From Bacteriovoracaceae bacterium (GTDB lineage: Bacteria; Bdellovibrionota; Bacteriovoracia; Bacteriovoracales; Bacteriovoracaceae): DNA of 34,872 nt. The notes beneath the pieces are model-generated. The model was not told the origin of the DNA and did no database searches. It saw only the letters and a program-made list of their open reading frames with translations. Position numbers and translations under genes: made by a program. How positions within the stretch are numbered: the first letter of the stretch is position 1; each line of letters starts with the position of its first letter. The stretch lies in the NCBI GenBank assembly GCA_947451425.1, contig CANGAC010000010.1:1-34872 (forward strand), given 5' to 3'. This document shows positions 7,732 through 16,717 of this stretch, one piece after another.

Positions 7732-9237
7732 ATGATTAATCATTATCGCTATTCCCGCGGACAGTTCACCATCACGTTTGTCGAGCTGCTCCTCAGGGGA
7801 TCTGATGTTGTCTCATTTCTCGATTCACAATCAACTTTGAAAATCAGTCTCCTTTCACCAGATCACTTCCATCTGGCAACTTTTCTTGATCCACAAGGAA
7901 AGGTGGAAACGTATGGATGGCTCCTTCAAAAGAGTGATCATTTTCTTTATCTCGTGCCGAAACTTTTAAAAGAAAAATCTCTCGCGCGCCTGAACCGCTT
8001 CCTCGTTTCAGAAGATGTAGAGATCGAAGACAATGGCCTGAAAAATTGGTCTTTTATTCTTGGCGAACAAGATCGAGGTCTGATTTTCGATGAACCTGCG
8101 ATGCTGGCAGAATTACCTTCCGAGCAGATTGAAATTATTCCAGCACCCGAGCGCGAACTTTGGCGAAAGGTCAACGGCTGGCCTTCTTTTGATGGATCGG
8201 ATTTTACGAATGAACTCGTAAATAACCTGAGACTTTTTGATCTCGCCGTTGTCATGAACAAGGGCTGCTATCCGGGACAGGAAACGGTCTCGAAGATTGC
8301 TACTCACCGAGGAGCTGCTTATTCCCCTGTCCTGATTGAAAGCGATTCAGCGATTGAACCAGGTATTCTGAATCTCGAAGGAAACCGCATCGGAACTGCT
8401 GTTGAATCTCTTTCCTGGGATGGGAAATACTATACCGTCACAAATCTTCTCCGGGACTTCCGCGTCGAAAGAATGAAACTCAACTTCGAGTCTAACGGCA
8501 AACCCCATCAAGGTATTGTTCGTTACTACCCACTTCTGCCAGGAAATAAAAAATCCAAGGCCCTCGAACTTTACGATGAGGCCCTTTCATTATTCCGGGA
8601 TAACAATCTCTCCGAAGCTGAATCACTGCTCAGGAAATCCCTGACACTTGATCCGACACTGGCCGATGCCTATGAGGCCCTTGGGGTCATGCTGGGAAGG
8701 CAGAATCGGTATTCTGAGGCGATCGAGATCATGGAACAGCTTGTACAAGTTGATCCCGATTCCCTGATGGCACACACCAATCTTTCGCTTTTTCTTATGA
8801 AAACGGGAAAGATTGAGGAAGCAGAAAACCACAAGTCTCTGGCCACCCTGAAGTCGTTCTCAAAATTCGGGAATGAGGCAAAAGAAAAAGAACTCGCTGA
8901 AAAAAAAGCCAAGGCCGATGCAGAAGAGTGGGCACGAAGAGAGAAGATGTTTCTCGAGGTTCTGGAAATTGATCCGGAGGATAGTCTCGCCAATTACGGA
9001 CTGGGGTCTCTCGCTGTTGAGCGGGGAGATTGGCAGAAAGCGCGGGATCATCTTGAAAGAGTCTTAAGTGAAGACCCTAAGTATTCAGTAGCGTATCTGG
9101 CCCTGGGAAAAGCTTATAAGGGCCTGGGGCTGGTTGATGATGCGAAAGAAACATTCCGTAAGGGGATTAAAGTCGCTGCCGGAAAAGGCGATCTCATGCC
9201 GGCCAATCAGATGCAAAGTGAGCTGGACCGGATTTAG
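7732..9237 (+). CDS. YgfZ/GcvT-like folate-binding protein fused to TPR domain
   Basis: KGCYPGQE signature at about 8260-8283; tandem TPRs from about 8556 onward. Confidence 0.85.
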   Translation: MINHYRYSRGQFTITFVELLLRGSDVVSFLDSQSTLKISLLSPDHFHLATFLDPQGKVETYGWLLQKSDHFLYLVPKLLKEKSLARLNRFLVSEDVEIEDNGLKNWSFILGEQDRGLIFDEPAMLAELPSEQIEIIPAPERELWRKVNGWPSFDGSDFTNELVNNLRLFDLAVVMNKGCYPGQETVSKIATHRGAAYSPVLIESDSAIEPGILNLEGNRIGTAVESLSWDGKYYTVTNLLRDFRVERMKLNFESNGKPHQGIVRYYPLLPGNKKSKALELYDEALSLFRDNNLSEAESLLRKSLTLDPTLADAYEALGVMLGRQNRYSEAIEIMEQLVQVDPDSLMAHTNLSLFLMKTGKIEEAENHKSLATLKSFSKFGNEAKEKELAEKKAKADAEEWARREKMFLEVLEIDPEDSLANYGLGSLAVERGDWQKARDHLERVLSEDPKYSVAYLALGKAYKGLGLVDDAKETFRKGIKVAAGKGDLMPANQMQSELDRI

Positions 9238-10469
9238 ATTTTTCTGAATTTCTTCTGAGCAGTTGAGAGCTCGCTCTTTAACTTCTGTAGCTCTTTTTTG
9301 TGCTTCTTCAATCGTCTTTCCCATAGCGGGATTTTAGTACGAAATTTCGCGAGTTCTTTCTGCTGATCTGCGATCAGCTTCCAGCCTTTATCGTTAATCA
9401 GCTTCTTCCCTCTTGCCCATTTAAGTTCCTGGAAACTGAAATCAAGCATCCGGAATTCTTCCACTGCTCTCCAGAGAATTTTTTCTTTCTCATCGTCAGA
9501 GAATTTATACCAGATGTTATCGAGATCGGACTTCGCCAGGTCACTGAAAAGCTTGAAGGCCCAAAAAAAAGTAAAGTACGCGTGATAGATTCCCCGAAGT
9601 GGTCTCTGTGATCTTCTCCAGGGACTGTAATAAATCATCTCTGAAGGCTCATCGATAAGCTTTTCGAGGTTCAGGAAATGGTTAAGGTAGTGATGGCCAT
9701 TTTCATGAAGGAGATCATCCAGGAGATCGAGAAAATCCCGGTCGTAGAGATTGATCATGGAAACAGAGGGGAAATTCTGATGAGAGTAACTGACAAATTC
9801 CTTGTCACGGATGGGGATAATCACGTCGGTAAATGCAATGAATCGTTCCCAGGAGCTTGGGGAATACTTTTTTACCAGTTTTAGAGCGAGCTCAATTCTT
9901 TGTGAGAAAATATTCATCTCTTTTAGAGAATGAGTCTTGAGATCAAGCTCCTTCCCTTCAAGGTGAAGAGTCGTTCCAAGCATGGGGGAAATTTTCCCAT
10001 TTCTCATTCTTTCACCGAGGACAGTCTGCACGCGGTAGGAAGAGGAACTGGCCTCAATTTTTTCTACATGCCGTTTCCCAAGAGTGACCAGATGTTTTTC
10101 AAGATGCTTTAAGGTGAACTGAGAGGCTGCGGAAACAGATTTTCCCTTGTTCAGTTGCTTCAGGAAAACATCGGCGAACTCAGAATGGTTCCAGGTCTCA
10201 AAAATTTGATCTTCGTCATGACTGAGAGATGTCTGGGAGCCTGCGGTTGGTTTAATGTTCTGGAGAAAAAAATAGGTCTCAAGTTGAGTAACAAAAAACC
10301 AATTGAAGTTTGTGTACGAGGCGAGAAGTTCATCATTCCCAAGAATCCAGGTTTTCAGGGGGCCCGGTGAAAAATGGCGAAGATTCGCCCGGATTTTTTT
10401 CCACTTGGTTTGGTAGCGTTGACGTGTTCTGGATTTAAGCCGACGAAATTGTCGTGGAGTGAAATTCAT
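9234..10469 (-). CDS. HExxH-motif protein, aKG-HExxH-type peptide beta-hydroxylase-like
   Basis: DDLLHENGHHYLNHF followed by YYSPWRRSQRPLRGIYHAYFTFFWAF; basic coiled-coil C-terminus. Confidence 0.6.
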   Translation of the reverse strand: MNFTPRQFRRLKSRTRQRYQTKWKKIRANLRHFSPGPLKTWILGNDELLASYTNFNWFFVTQLETYFFLQNIKPTAGSQTSLSHDEDQIFETWNHSEFADVFLKQLNKGKSVSAASQFTLKHLEKHLVTLGKRHVEKIEASSSSYRVQTVLGERMRNGKISPMLGTTLHLEGKELDLKTHSLKEMNIFSQRIELALKLVKKYSPSSWERFIAFTDVIIPIRDKEFVSYSHQNFPSVSMINLYDRDFLDLLDDLLHENGHHYLNHFLNLEKLIDEPSEMIYYSPWRRSQRPLRGIYHAYFTFFWAFKLFSDLAKSDLDNIWYKFSDDEKEKILWRAVEEFRMLDFSFQELKWARGKKLINDKGWKLIADQQKELAKFRTKIPLWERRLKKHKKELQKLKSELSTAQKKFRKI

Positions 10470-10475
10470 AAAAAG

Positions 10476-10552
10476 TGGCTGGGAAGGAGAGATTCGAACT
10501 CTCGACCAACAGATTAACAGTCTGCTGCGCTAACCAACTGCGCCACTTCCCA
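10476..10552 (-). tRNA. tRNA-Asn(GTT) with encoded CCA
   Basis: Reverse complement TGGGAAGTGGCGCAGTTGGTTAGCGCAGCAGACTGTTAATCTGTTGGTCGAGAGTTCGAATCTCTCCTTCCCAGCCA; anticodon loop CTGTTAA; 7-bp acceptor stem. Confidence 0.97.
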
Positions 10553-10698
10553 ACTCATAGTCAAAAGGTCTGTACTTTATAAACCTCTGGATTATTTTTG
10601 TCTATCTTCTTTTTAGAAGACCTTACGCGAAATCAACCGATTAAAGTGCTCAAGTTTAATGCCTTTCCGACCGATATGGTCAACAAAGGCAGGACTGA

Positions 10699-11175
10699 TT
10701 GGGTAATAAGCCATCATCTTATGTTTTACGCGCCCTCTGTATTTTAGGACCAGAAGAGATCCTAAAACTCGCCCATGTGCTTAATCGTGAGGAAGTGACC
10801 TTTAAGAAGGCATCTGGCGACGACGGGGTGATTTGGAAACAGGATCGCGCTCCCTCGCAGAAGAGAAAAGAGGCTTCCGCGCCAACAGAGGCCAAAGTTC
10901 TCCCCTTCAGCAGACCCTCAACTCATGTTCCAGAACCTAAGATTGAAACATCTTCAGAAAGCGATGAAGAACCCCAGATTCTCAGTTCGGATGTCATTCT
11001 TCTCCAAAGGGAAATCGCGCGTGAAACCGGAACGGGGGACAAGAAAGCTGCAGCTAGCCGCGGATATCAGAAGGCCACAGAGATGTATGTGGTGAAATCC
11101 CAGACTTTAGATGGGAAAGAAAAAATGCGTATCGCTTCGACTAACGGTGTTCTCGTCAATAAGAAGCAAGCCTAA
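10699..11175 (+). CDS. Hypothetical protein; 5' end uncertain
   Basis: 158-aa ORF with TTG start; helical N-terminus SSYVLRALCILGPEEILKLAHVL, low-complexity middle. Confidence 0.6.
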   Translation: MGNKPSSYVLRALCILGPEEILKLAHVLNREEVTFKKASGDDGVIWKQDRAPSQKRKEASAPTEAKVLPFSRPSTHVPEPKIETSSESDEEPQILSSDVILLQREIARETGTGDKKAAASRGYQKATEMYVVKSQTLDGKEKMRIASTNGVLVNKKQA

Positions 11176-12200
11176 GCAAACGGGATCGCCGTAATCTTCT
11201 GAGGCATCTTGATTCCCAGCTCTTTTACCACCATCGGATCCATCGAAACCTGGCCATCGCCATGAACCTGAAGTGAAGTCCTCAGGGCGAAGAAATCATA
11301 CTCAGGATGCTCGAGAGAAATCATCACGTCGCGTGCTTCTTTGGCATCGTAACTTTTATTTGTGATGAGAACCCCGGTGATTTTTTCTTTGATGGGCTTG
11401 ATTTCTTTCAGAGGACAACGGAAGTGGGGGCCACCATCGAACGGATCAACTTCGAAGGTATATTTGAATCCGATGCCTTCGAGCATTTTTTTAACGGGTT
11501 CAGTTTCCTTGCCGACTTTTCCAATGGCCTCGCGAGCTTCGAGAGGGAGCAGGGTCTGGTAAATATTTTCAGACGGAAACAGACTCAGAATAAACTCTTT
11601 GTTACTTCTACTGAGGATGTCGGCTTCCACGTAATTCATATTGAGAAACTTTCTGCCAATGGCTTCCCAGAGGGGAGAGTTTCCGTGCTTATCCAGCGGT
11701 GGCATGAGCTCTGAGTGAACCATCGGCTTGAAGCGTTCAGGGTTTCTCGCCATGTAGAGAAAACGCACAAACGAAAGCTGCTTTCCGAGTTTTTCTTTGT
11801 GCCCTCGGAATTCAGGGTTGAGAATGAGACCGCCGATTTCTGTCGGGCCATTAGTATCGAGTCCAAGCTTGAGCGTACCGTGAACAAATCCAGTATTGAT
11901 TGTTTGAGAGAATTTTGATTCCTGTCCGACACTCAGATAAAAATGCGGCTCATCTTCCGTCCCGTGTTGGGCATGAATCATCGAGACACCAAGGATTTCA
12001 TTCGTCGATTTGTCTTCCAGGACGAAGATGTAATAGTTCCGGAAAAAATCCGGGCTCGGATTATGAAAACTCTTCATGGAGCTTTTGATCTTGGCACTGA
12101 TCATGTCTTCGTCAGCCGGAAGATTAATAAAGACCATTATCGTACTTAGCTTAAAAAGATCTTTAAGGTCTTTTGGCTGGACCGATCTCAGGATAAACAT
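11172..12200 (-). CDS. astA: Arginine N-succinyltransferase
   Basis: MFILRSVQPKDLKDLFKLS...INLPADEDMI, GxSMIHAQHGTEDEPHFYLSVG, GGLILNPEFRGHKEKLGKQLSFVRFLYMA; AstA-like throughout. Confidence 0.85.
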   Translation of the reverse strand: MFILRSVQPKDLKDLFKLSTIMVFINLPADEDMISAKIKSSMKSFHNPSPDFFRNYYIFVLEDKSTNEILGVSMIHAQHGTEDEPHFYLSVGQESKFSQTINTGFVHGTLKLGLDTNGPTEIGGLILNPEFRGHKEKLGKQLSFVRFLYMARNPERFKPMVHSELMPPLDKHGNSPLWEAIGRKFLNMNYVEADILSRSNKEFILSLFPSENIYQTLLPLEAREAIGKVGKETEPVKKMLEGIGFKYTFEVDPFDGGPHFRCPLKEIKPIKEKITGVLITNKSYDAKEARDVMISLEHPEYDFFALRTSLQVHGDGQVSMDPMVVKELGIKMPQKITAIPFA

Positions 12201-12799
12201 CAGGACTCCTCATTCAGGAACGACTCGATTCTTTTTAAATCCGTGAGTGAAAACGTCCACGGTAAAAGAAGAGTATAAGTTTTCCCGGAAAGATCTCCGC
12301 GGAACGGTGATTTCTTCCAGTCTCTGGCTTCCGACTTCAGGGGATATTGCCCGGGAAGGGGAGGGCCATCTAATAGATTATATTTTTCGAAAAGCCTCAC
12401 TAATCTTTCATGAAATCGTGGCCATTTCCCTTCTGTGCCCCAAAGCTCAGGACTCAGTGCATAATTCAACCATCTCCCCATTCTTTCATCGTTAAGAGGT
12501 TCTGTATGAAGTTTCCGGGAAATTCTTACGCAACCAAGTTGTTCGAAATCAAGTTCGATATCTTCCATGCCCGAAAGAAAGCGGTGAATCTCTACCGGAC
12601 GACCTTTCCGCAGATTGGGAGATTTAATAATAGGAGAAAAGGAAAACTGAGCGTCTTGCGGGGAGCTAGAAGGAGTATTTTTCAAAAGAAAGGGCGGAAG
12701 AAATTCTAAAACCGCCGCCGAAGCAGAGAGGTTAATGACATCAGATTTTTTTTCCATCTGCTTGAGAAGCATTTCAGGCAGAGACTGATCTTCTTTCAT
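12200..12799 (-). CDS. Hypothetical protein, translationally coupled to astA
   Basis: 199-aa ORF; stop overlaps astA start (ATGA). Confidence 0.7.
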   Translation of the reverse strand: MKEDQSLPEMLLKQMEKKSDVINLSASAAVLEFLPPFLLKNTPSSSPQDAQFSFSPIIKSPNLRKGRPVEIHRFLSGMEDIELDFEQLGCVRISRKLHTEPLNDERMGRWLNYALSPELWGTEGKWPRFHERLVRLFEKYNLLDGPPLPGQYPLKSEARDWKKSPFRGDLSGKTYTLLLPWTFSLTDLKRIESFLNEES

Positions 12800-12879
12800 G
12801 GCGTGTTATTCTTGATTAAGTTCCGGGAGCCGGGGGATAATACCCTGACTAATGGGAGGATACTATCAACGGTGACAAC

Positions 12880-13509
12880 TTGAAAACCTTTCAAGGTTTT
12901 TATGCTAGTGGCGACTATGCAAATGCACTTCTTGAACTGGAGAAAAGCAAGGATCAGCTTTCCGCAGGAGTATGGCATTTCAACATGGGGACCGTAAAAG
13001 CGAAACTCGGGCAGCCCGCAGAGGCGCGGTATCACTTTTTAGAATCTCGCTGGAGCGGCTTCACTGACGAGAGACTTGCTAATAATCTGAGTCTGGTGGA
13101 AGACACACTTGAAGTGACGAAGCTTGAAAAGCCTCTGGAGATTGCCGATTACGCCATTAAGTTCGGACTATGGGCGCAGAATGGTTTTTTCACCATGCTA
13201 TCCCTGGTCGTTTTGTTATTCGGATTTTTGATTTTAAGAAGACAAAAAAAATATTCGATCCTGATTTTAACAGCATTCCTCGCCGCTCTCCCACTTGGTG
13301 TGAATTGGTGGGTGAAAAGCTGGCATAAAGCAGTTACTCTCAGCACTCAACAAGTTCAGGATGGCCCCTCAGTGATTTTCGGATCAAGAGGCGAGCTCCC
13401 TCCAGGTGTCATGGTAGTGACAAAAAAGAGTGGAGAATGGGTTGAAGTCATTTTCCCCTCGCGCTTCAGAGGTTGGATAAAAAACGCAAGTCTCAAGGAA
13501 CTGGAGTAA
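12880..13509 (+). CDS. TPR / membrane / SH3-like domain protein (BatE-like)
   Basis: TPR-like FYASGDYANALLELEKSKDQ...WHFNMGTVKAKLGQPAEARYHFLES, two TM segments, C-terminal SH3-like GVMVVTKKSGEWVEVIFPSRFRGWI. Confidence 0.7.
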   Translation: MKTFQGFYASGDYANALLELEKSKDQLSAGVWHFNMGTVKAKLGQPAEARYHFLESRWSGFTDERLANNLSLVEDTLEVTKLEKPLEIADYAIKFGLWAQNGFFTMLSLVVLLFGFLILRRQKKYSILILTAFLAALPLGVNWWVKSWHKAVTLSTQQVQDGPSVIFGSRGELPPGVMVVTKKSGEWVEVIFPSRFRGWIKNASLKELE

Positions 13510-13512
13510 GTC

Positions 13513-14124
13513 ATGAGCTACGAAAAAGAAATGATGGAAAAAATGTCTCAAGGTGAAAACACAACGGATCGTCTGGATATCCCGCTTCTTAAGTATCTCT
13601 GGGAAGCGAGTCCTCTCTCCTTTACCTCGAAAGAAAGTTATCACGAGTTCTTTAAGAAGATTTCTGTTCTCAGTTCATTCTCAGATAACGAAGTCAGGCT
13701 CTTTACGAAATATCTTCACCGCCGGGAATTCACGACGAATGAAGTGATTTTCCGCCAGGGCGATTCCGGCTATGGCTTTTATTTTATCTTCTCCGGCTCC
13801 GTGAATATCTACTCCAATCACCAGACTCTCAATAATGAGGATCCAGGTGATTTGATTGTCCGCCTCGAAAAGAGACAATACTTCGGGGAGATGGGCCTTC
13901 TGGAAGAATTCAATCGTCGATCGGCTACGATCATTGCAGCTGAAAATACGGTTCTTCTGGGAATCTTTAAACCTGATCTTGAGCGGATGCTTGAAGTTCA
14001 TCCGGTTCTCGGAGCGAAATTCTTAAGAGAGACCGCCCTCATCATGGCAAACCGCATGGGTCAGCTCACCCGGGAAATCGTCTCGCTTAAGAAAAAAATG
14101 AAAGAGCTGGAGCAGAGGATATAA
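13513..14124 (+). CDS. Cyclic nucleotide-binding domain protein
   Basis: VIFRQGDSGYGFYFIFSGSVNIYS...YFGEMGLLEEFNRRSATIIA cNBD pattern; no obvious C-terminal HTH. Confidence 0.85.
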   Translation: MSYEKEMMEKMSQGENTTDRLDIPLLKYLWEASPLSFTSKESYHEFFKKISVLSSFSDNEVRLFTKYLHRREFTTNEVIFRQGDSGYGFYFIFSGSVNIYSNHQTLNNEDPGDLIVRLEKRQYFGEMGLLEEFNRRSATIIAAENTVLLGIFKPDLERMLEVHPVLGAKFLRETALIMANRMGQLTREIVSLKKKMKELEQRI

Positions 14125-15153
14125 ATGAGTAAGATCCAGAAAATCAAACTCTACCTTTTTATCTTTTTTGTCACGACAGCGATCGTGTTTGCGATTCTCT
14201 TTCCGAGGCTCACGCTTCCGTTTGGCTTTTCCTACATCGTCTACATCATGGCCCATCCCGTAACAATCCTTCTGACGAAAGGAACTGTTAAGCAAAGGAT
14301 CTGGTATTCTTTCCTCGTCTTTCTGGCCTTTCTCTTCCTGCTTTTCCCGCTGTTCGCCACGATTTACAGCACCAATGCGGATCTGGGAGAACTCTCGACT
14401 CAGCTTCCTCTCATCCAGAAAATTATTCAGGATAAGTTCTTCCTCTTTAAGGTGAACTTCTTCGAGAAGTACGGAATCCGGGTCAATCTCGATCCTGTTC
14501 ACTACATGATGTCGAAGCTCGAATTTTTCGGCACGGATTTTATCAGTCGTTTCCCGGATTACTTATCGTCCATCTTTGAGTGGCTTCTTTTGGTTCCTAT
14601 GTTTCTGTACTTCTTCTTTAAGGAGAGTAAGAACTTCGGCAATAAACTCATGGAAGCCATTCCGAATCCAATCTTCGAGAAGAGTTATGTTTTATTTTCA
14701 CACTTCAACACGAAGTTTGGTGAATACATCATCGCTAAATTCGTCGAAGCTGCCATCTTAGGAACCCTCGTCACGATCGGTCTTCTGATCATTGGCTTTC
14801 CGTATTCATTCCTCCTGGGATTTGTCGCCGGCATTACGAATATTCTTCCCTACATTGGGCCTGTGATTGGTTTTATCCCGGCATTCGGAATTGCCCTCCT
14901 CTCAAAAGACCCGAACGTCTCTATGTGGGGCATGGTCATCATTTATACCATCGCTAATCTCATCGATATGATTCTCGTCTTCCCCTTGCTGGTTTCGAAG
15001 ATTGTTAACCTTCATCCCATTGTGGTCGTCGTGAGTATCATCATCGGTTCCCAGCTTGGCGGCATTGTCGGAATGATTGTGATCATCCCGTTCATTGCGT
15101 TTTTCAAAATTCTTTTCAAAGAGATTTATAAGGACCTGTCGGTAAACATATGA
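14125..15153 (+). CDS. AI-2E family transporter (PerM/YdiK-like)
   Basis: Multi-TM protein; GFVAGITNILPYIGPVIGFIPA and NLHPIVVVVSIIIGSQLGGIVGMIVIIPFIAFFKIL motifs. Confidence 0.9.
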   Translation: MSKIQKIKLYLFIFFVTTAIVFAILFPRLTLPFGFSYIVYIMAHPVTILLTKGTVKQRIWYSFLVFLAFLFLLFPLFATIYSTNADLGELSTQLPLIQKIIQDKFFLFKVNFFEKYGIRVNLDPVHYMMSKLEFFGTDFISRFPDYLSSIFEWLLLVPMFLYFFFKESKNFGNKLMEAIPNPIFEKSYVLFSHFNTKFGEYIIAKFVEAAILGTLVTIGLLIIGFPYSFLLGFVAGITNILPYIGPVIGFIPAFGIALLSKDPNVSMWGMVIIYTIANLIDMILVFPLLVSKIVNLHPIVVVVSIIIGSQLGGIVGMIVIIPFIAFFKILFKEIYKDLSVNI

Positions 15154-15896
15154 TCAAAGCACTCGCCCTGATATTTGTGATTCTGTTCGCATCCTGCTCT
15201 TCCGATGCTCCGAAAGGAAAGACTGAAGCCGAAAGTCTTTACCGTGAAGCCGAAGAGCTGATGGAAGCGGAGAGATATATTCTTGCGACGGAAAAACTTA
15301 ACGCCATAAAAACTCAGCATCCATATTCCTTCTACGCCACACCAGCTGAGTTACTTCAGGCCGATGTCCTTTTTAAACAGGATAATTTTGTGGAAGCAGC
15401 GGCGGCCTATCTGTTGTTCAGAGATTTCCATCCTAAGCACGAAAAAATCCCTTACGTCGTTTTCAAGATCGCTGAGTCTTACTATAAACAAATTCCTGAT
15501 ACGATTGACCGCGACCTGGAACCTGCCATTGAGTCGATTAAATTCTATGATGAAGTCCTTCAGAAATATGGGGACTCGAGCTACTCAAAAGACGCCCATA
15601 CACGCATTGAGAAGGCCCAGAAGATGCTAAGACAGAAGGATCAGTACATCGCTGACTTCTATTTCCGCACCAAAGAGTGGTCAGCCGCAAGATACTGGTA
15701 TCTTGATATGATCGAGCGCTACCAGGATCATCCGACCCTCAAACATCATGCCATGGTGAAGACAGTCGAATCCACCCGTATGCTTAAAGAGTGGGATGCC
15801 TGCAAGGAATACAGTGAAAAGTTTCTCCAAGAGGTTGATAAAGAGGATAAGAAGGCAATAAAATTAGCCTTAGATAACTGTGACAAGAAGATTTAA
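15150..15896 (+). CDS. bamD: Outer membrane assembly lipoprotein BamD
   Basis: Lipobox FASCSS; TPR array with ESLYREAEELMEAERYILATEKLNAIKTQHPYS and ADFYFRTKEWSAARYWYLDMIERYQD. Confidence 0.88.
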   Translation: MIKALALIFVILFASCSSDAPKGKTEAESLYREAEELMEAERYILATEKLNAIKTQHPYSFYATPAELLQADVLFKQDNFVEAAAAYLLFRDFHPKHEKIPYVVFKIAESYYKQIPDTIDRDLEPAIESIKFYDEVLQKYGDSSYSKDAHTRIEKAQKMLRQKDQYIADFYFRTKEWSAARYWYLDMIERYQDHPTLKHHAMVKTVESTRMLKEWDACKEYSEKFLQEVDKEDKKAIKLALDNCDKKI

Positions 15897-15916
15897 TTTT
15901 TCTCAGGAGATCCGCT

Positions 15917-16648
15917 TTGGAGAATGTGAAACTGAACGACCTGTTGAAAAAAGCCAAAGAAGCCTTTCAAAAGAACGACCTTAAAACTGCCAGCCTCTTT
16001 TTAAATGAAATCATCGACCAGAACCCTAATGCGACTGAAGCGTTCTTTTATCTGGCGAATGTCTTTCATGTCAGGGGCGAACTCGGAAAAGCGATAAAAG
16101 CATTCCAGCGCGTTCTGGAGCTTGATCCTAATCATACCGATGCCGCGATTTCTCTTTCCGTTATCTACAACGATATCGGCAAGTACGAAGAAGCTAAGGC
16201 GATCTTTGAGAAGGCCAACAACCAGGTGAAGAACAATCAGGGTCATGGTGTTGCTGATCCTCATCTCAATAAGAAATTTTCTCTGAAGCATTACGAGCTC
16301 GCGGAAATGTACGTTTCCTACAGCCGCTGTGAAGAAGCTCTCTTTGAATACAACAAGGCCCTCGCACTTGATCCGGACAATCTTGAAATCCGCATCAAAG
16401 TTGCTAAGGCCTATACGAAAAAAGGTTTCACTTCGAAGGCCTTCGATGAGCTTCGCCGTCTAAAGAATGAAAATCCTGGATACATGCCGGCGCGGATTGC
16501 CCTCGGTCTTCTCTATTATGGAAACGGCAATATCATTGAAGCACAGGCAGAATGGCAAAACGTTCTTTCTCGTGAACCAAGTCATCCGGAAGCTGTGATG
16601 TATGTGAATCTTTCACGTACTGCCAACGAGACTACCGTTCATCTCTAA
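15917..16648 (+). CDS. TPR-repeat protein
   Basis: Repeated TPR signatures (ATEAFFYLANVFHVRGELGKAIKAFQRVLELDPNH etc.); TTG start after AGGAG. Confidence 0.85.
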   Translation: MENVKLNDLLKKAKEAFQKNDLKTASLFLNEIIDQNPNATEAFFYLANVFHVRGELGKAIKAFQRVLELDPNHTDAAISLSVIYNDIGKYEEAKAIFEKANNQVKNNQGHGVADPHLNKKFSLKHYELAEMYVSYSRCEEALFEYNKALALDPDNLEIRIKVAKAYTKKGFTSKAFDELRRLKNENPGYMPARIALGLLYYGNGNIIEAQAEWQNVLSREPSHPEAVMYVNLSRTANETTVHL

Positions 16649-16663
16649 TCATAAATTCAGCAC

Positions 16664-16704
16664 AAACTAAAAGACCCTCGTAAGAGGGTCTTTTAGTTTT
16701 AAAT
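16664..16704. terminator. Bidirectional intrinsic terminator between the convergent TPR gene and fliW
   Basis: 16-bp perfect stem AAACTAAAAGACCCTC/GAGGGTCTTTTAGTTT, loop GTAA, with T/A tracts on both sides. Confidence 0.9.
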
Positions 16705-16717
16705 CTAAGCTAAGGAA

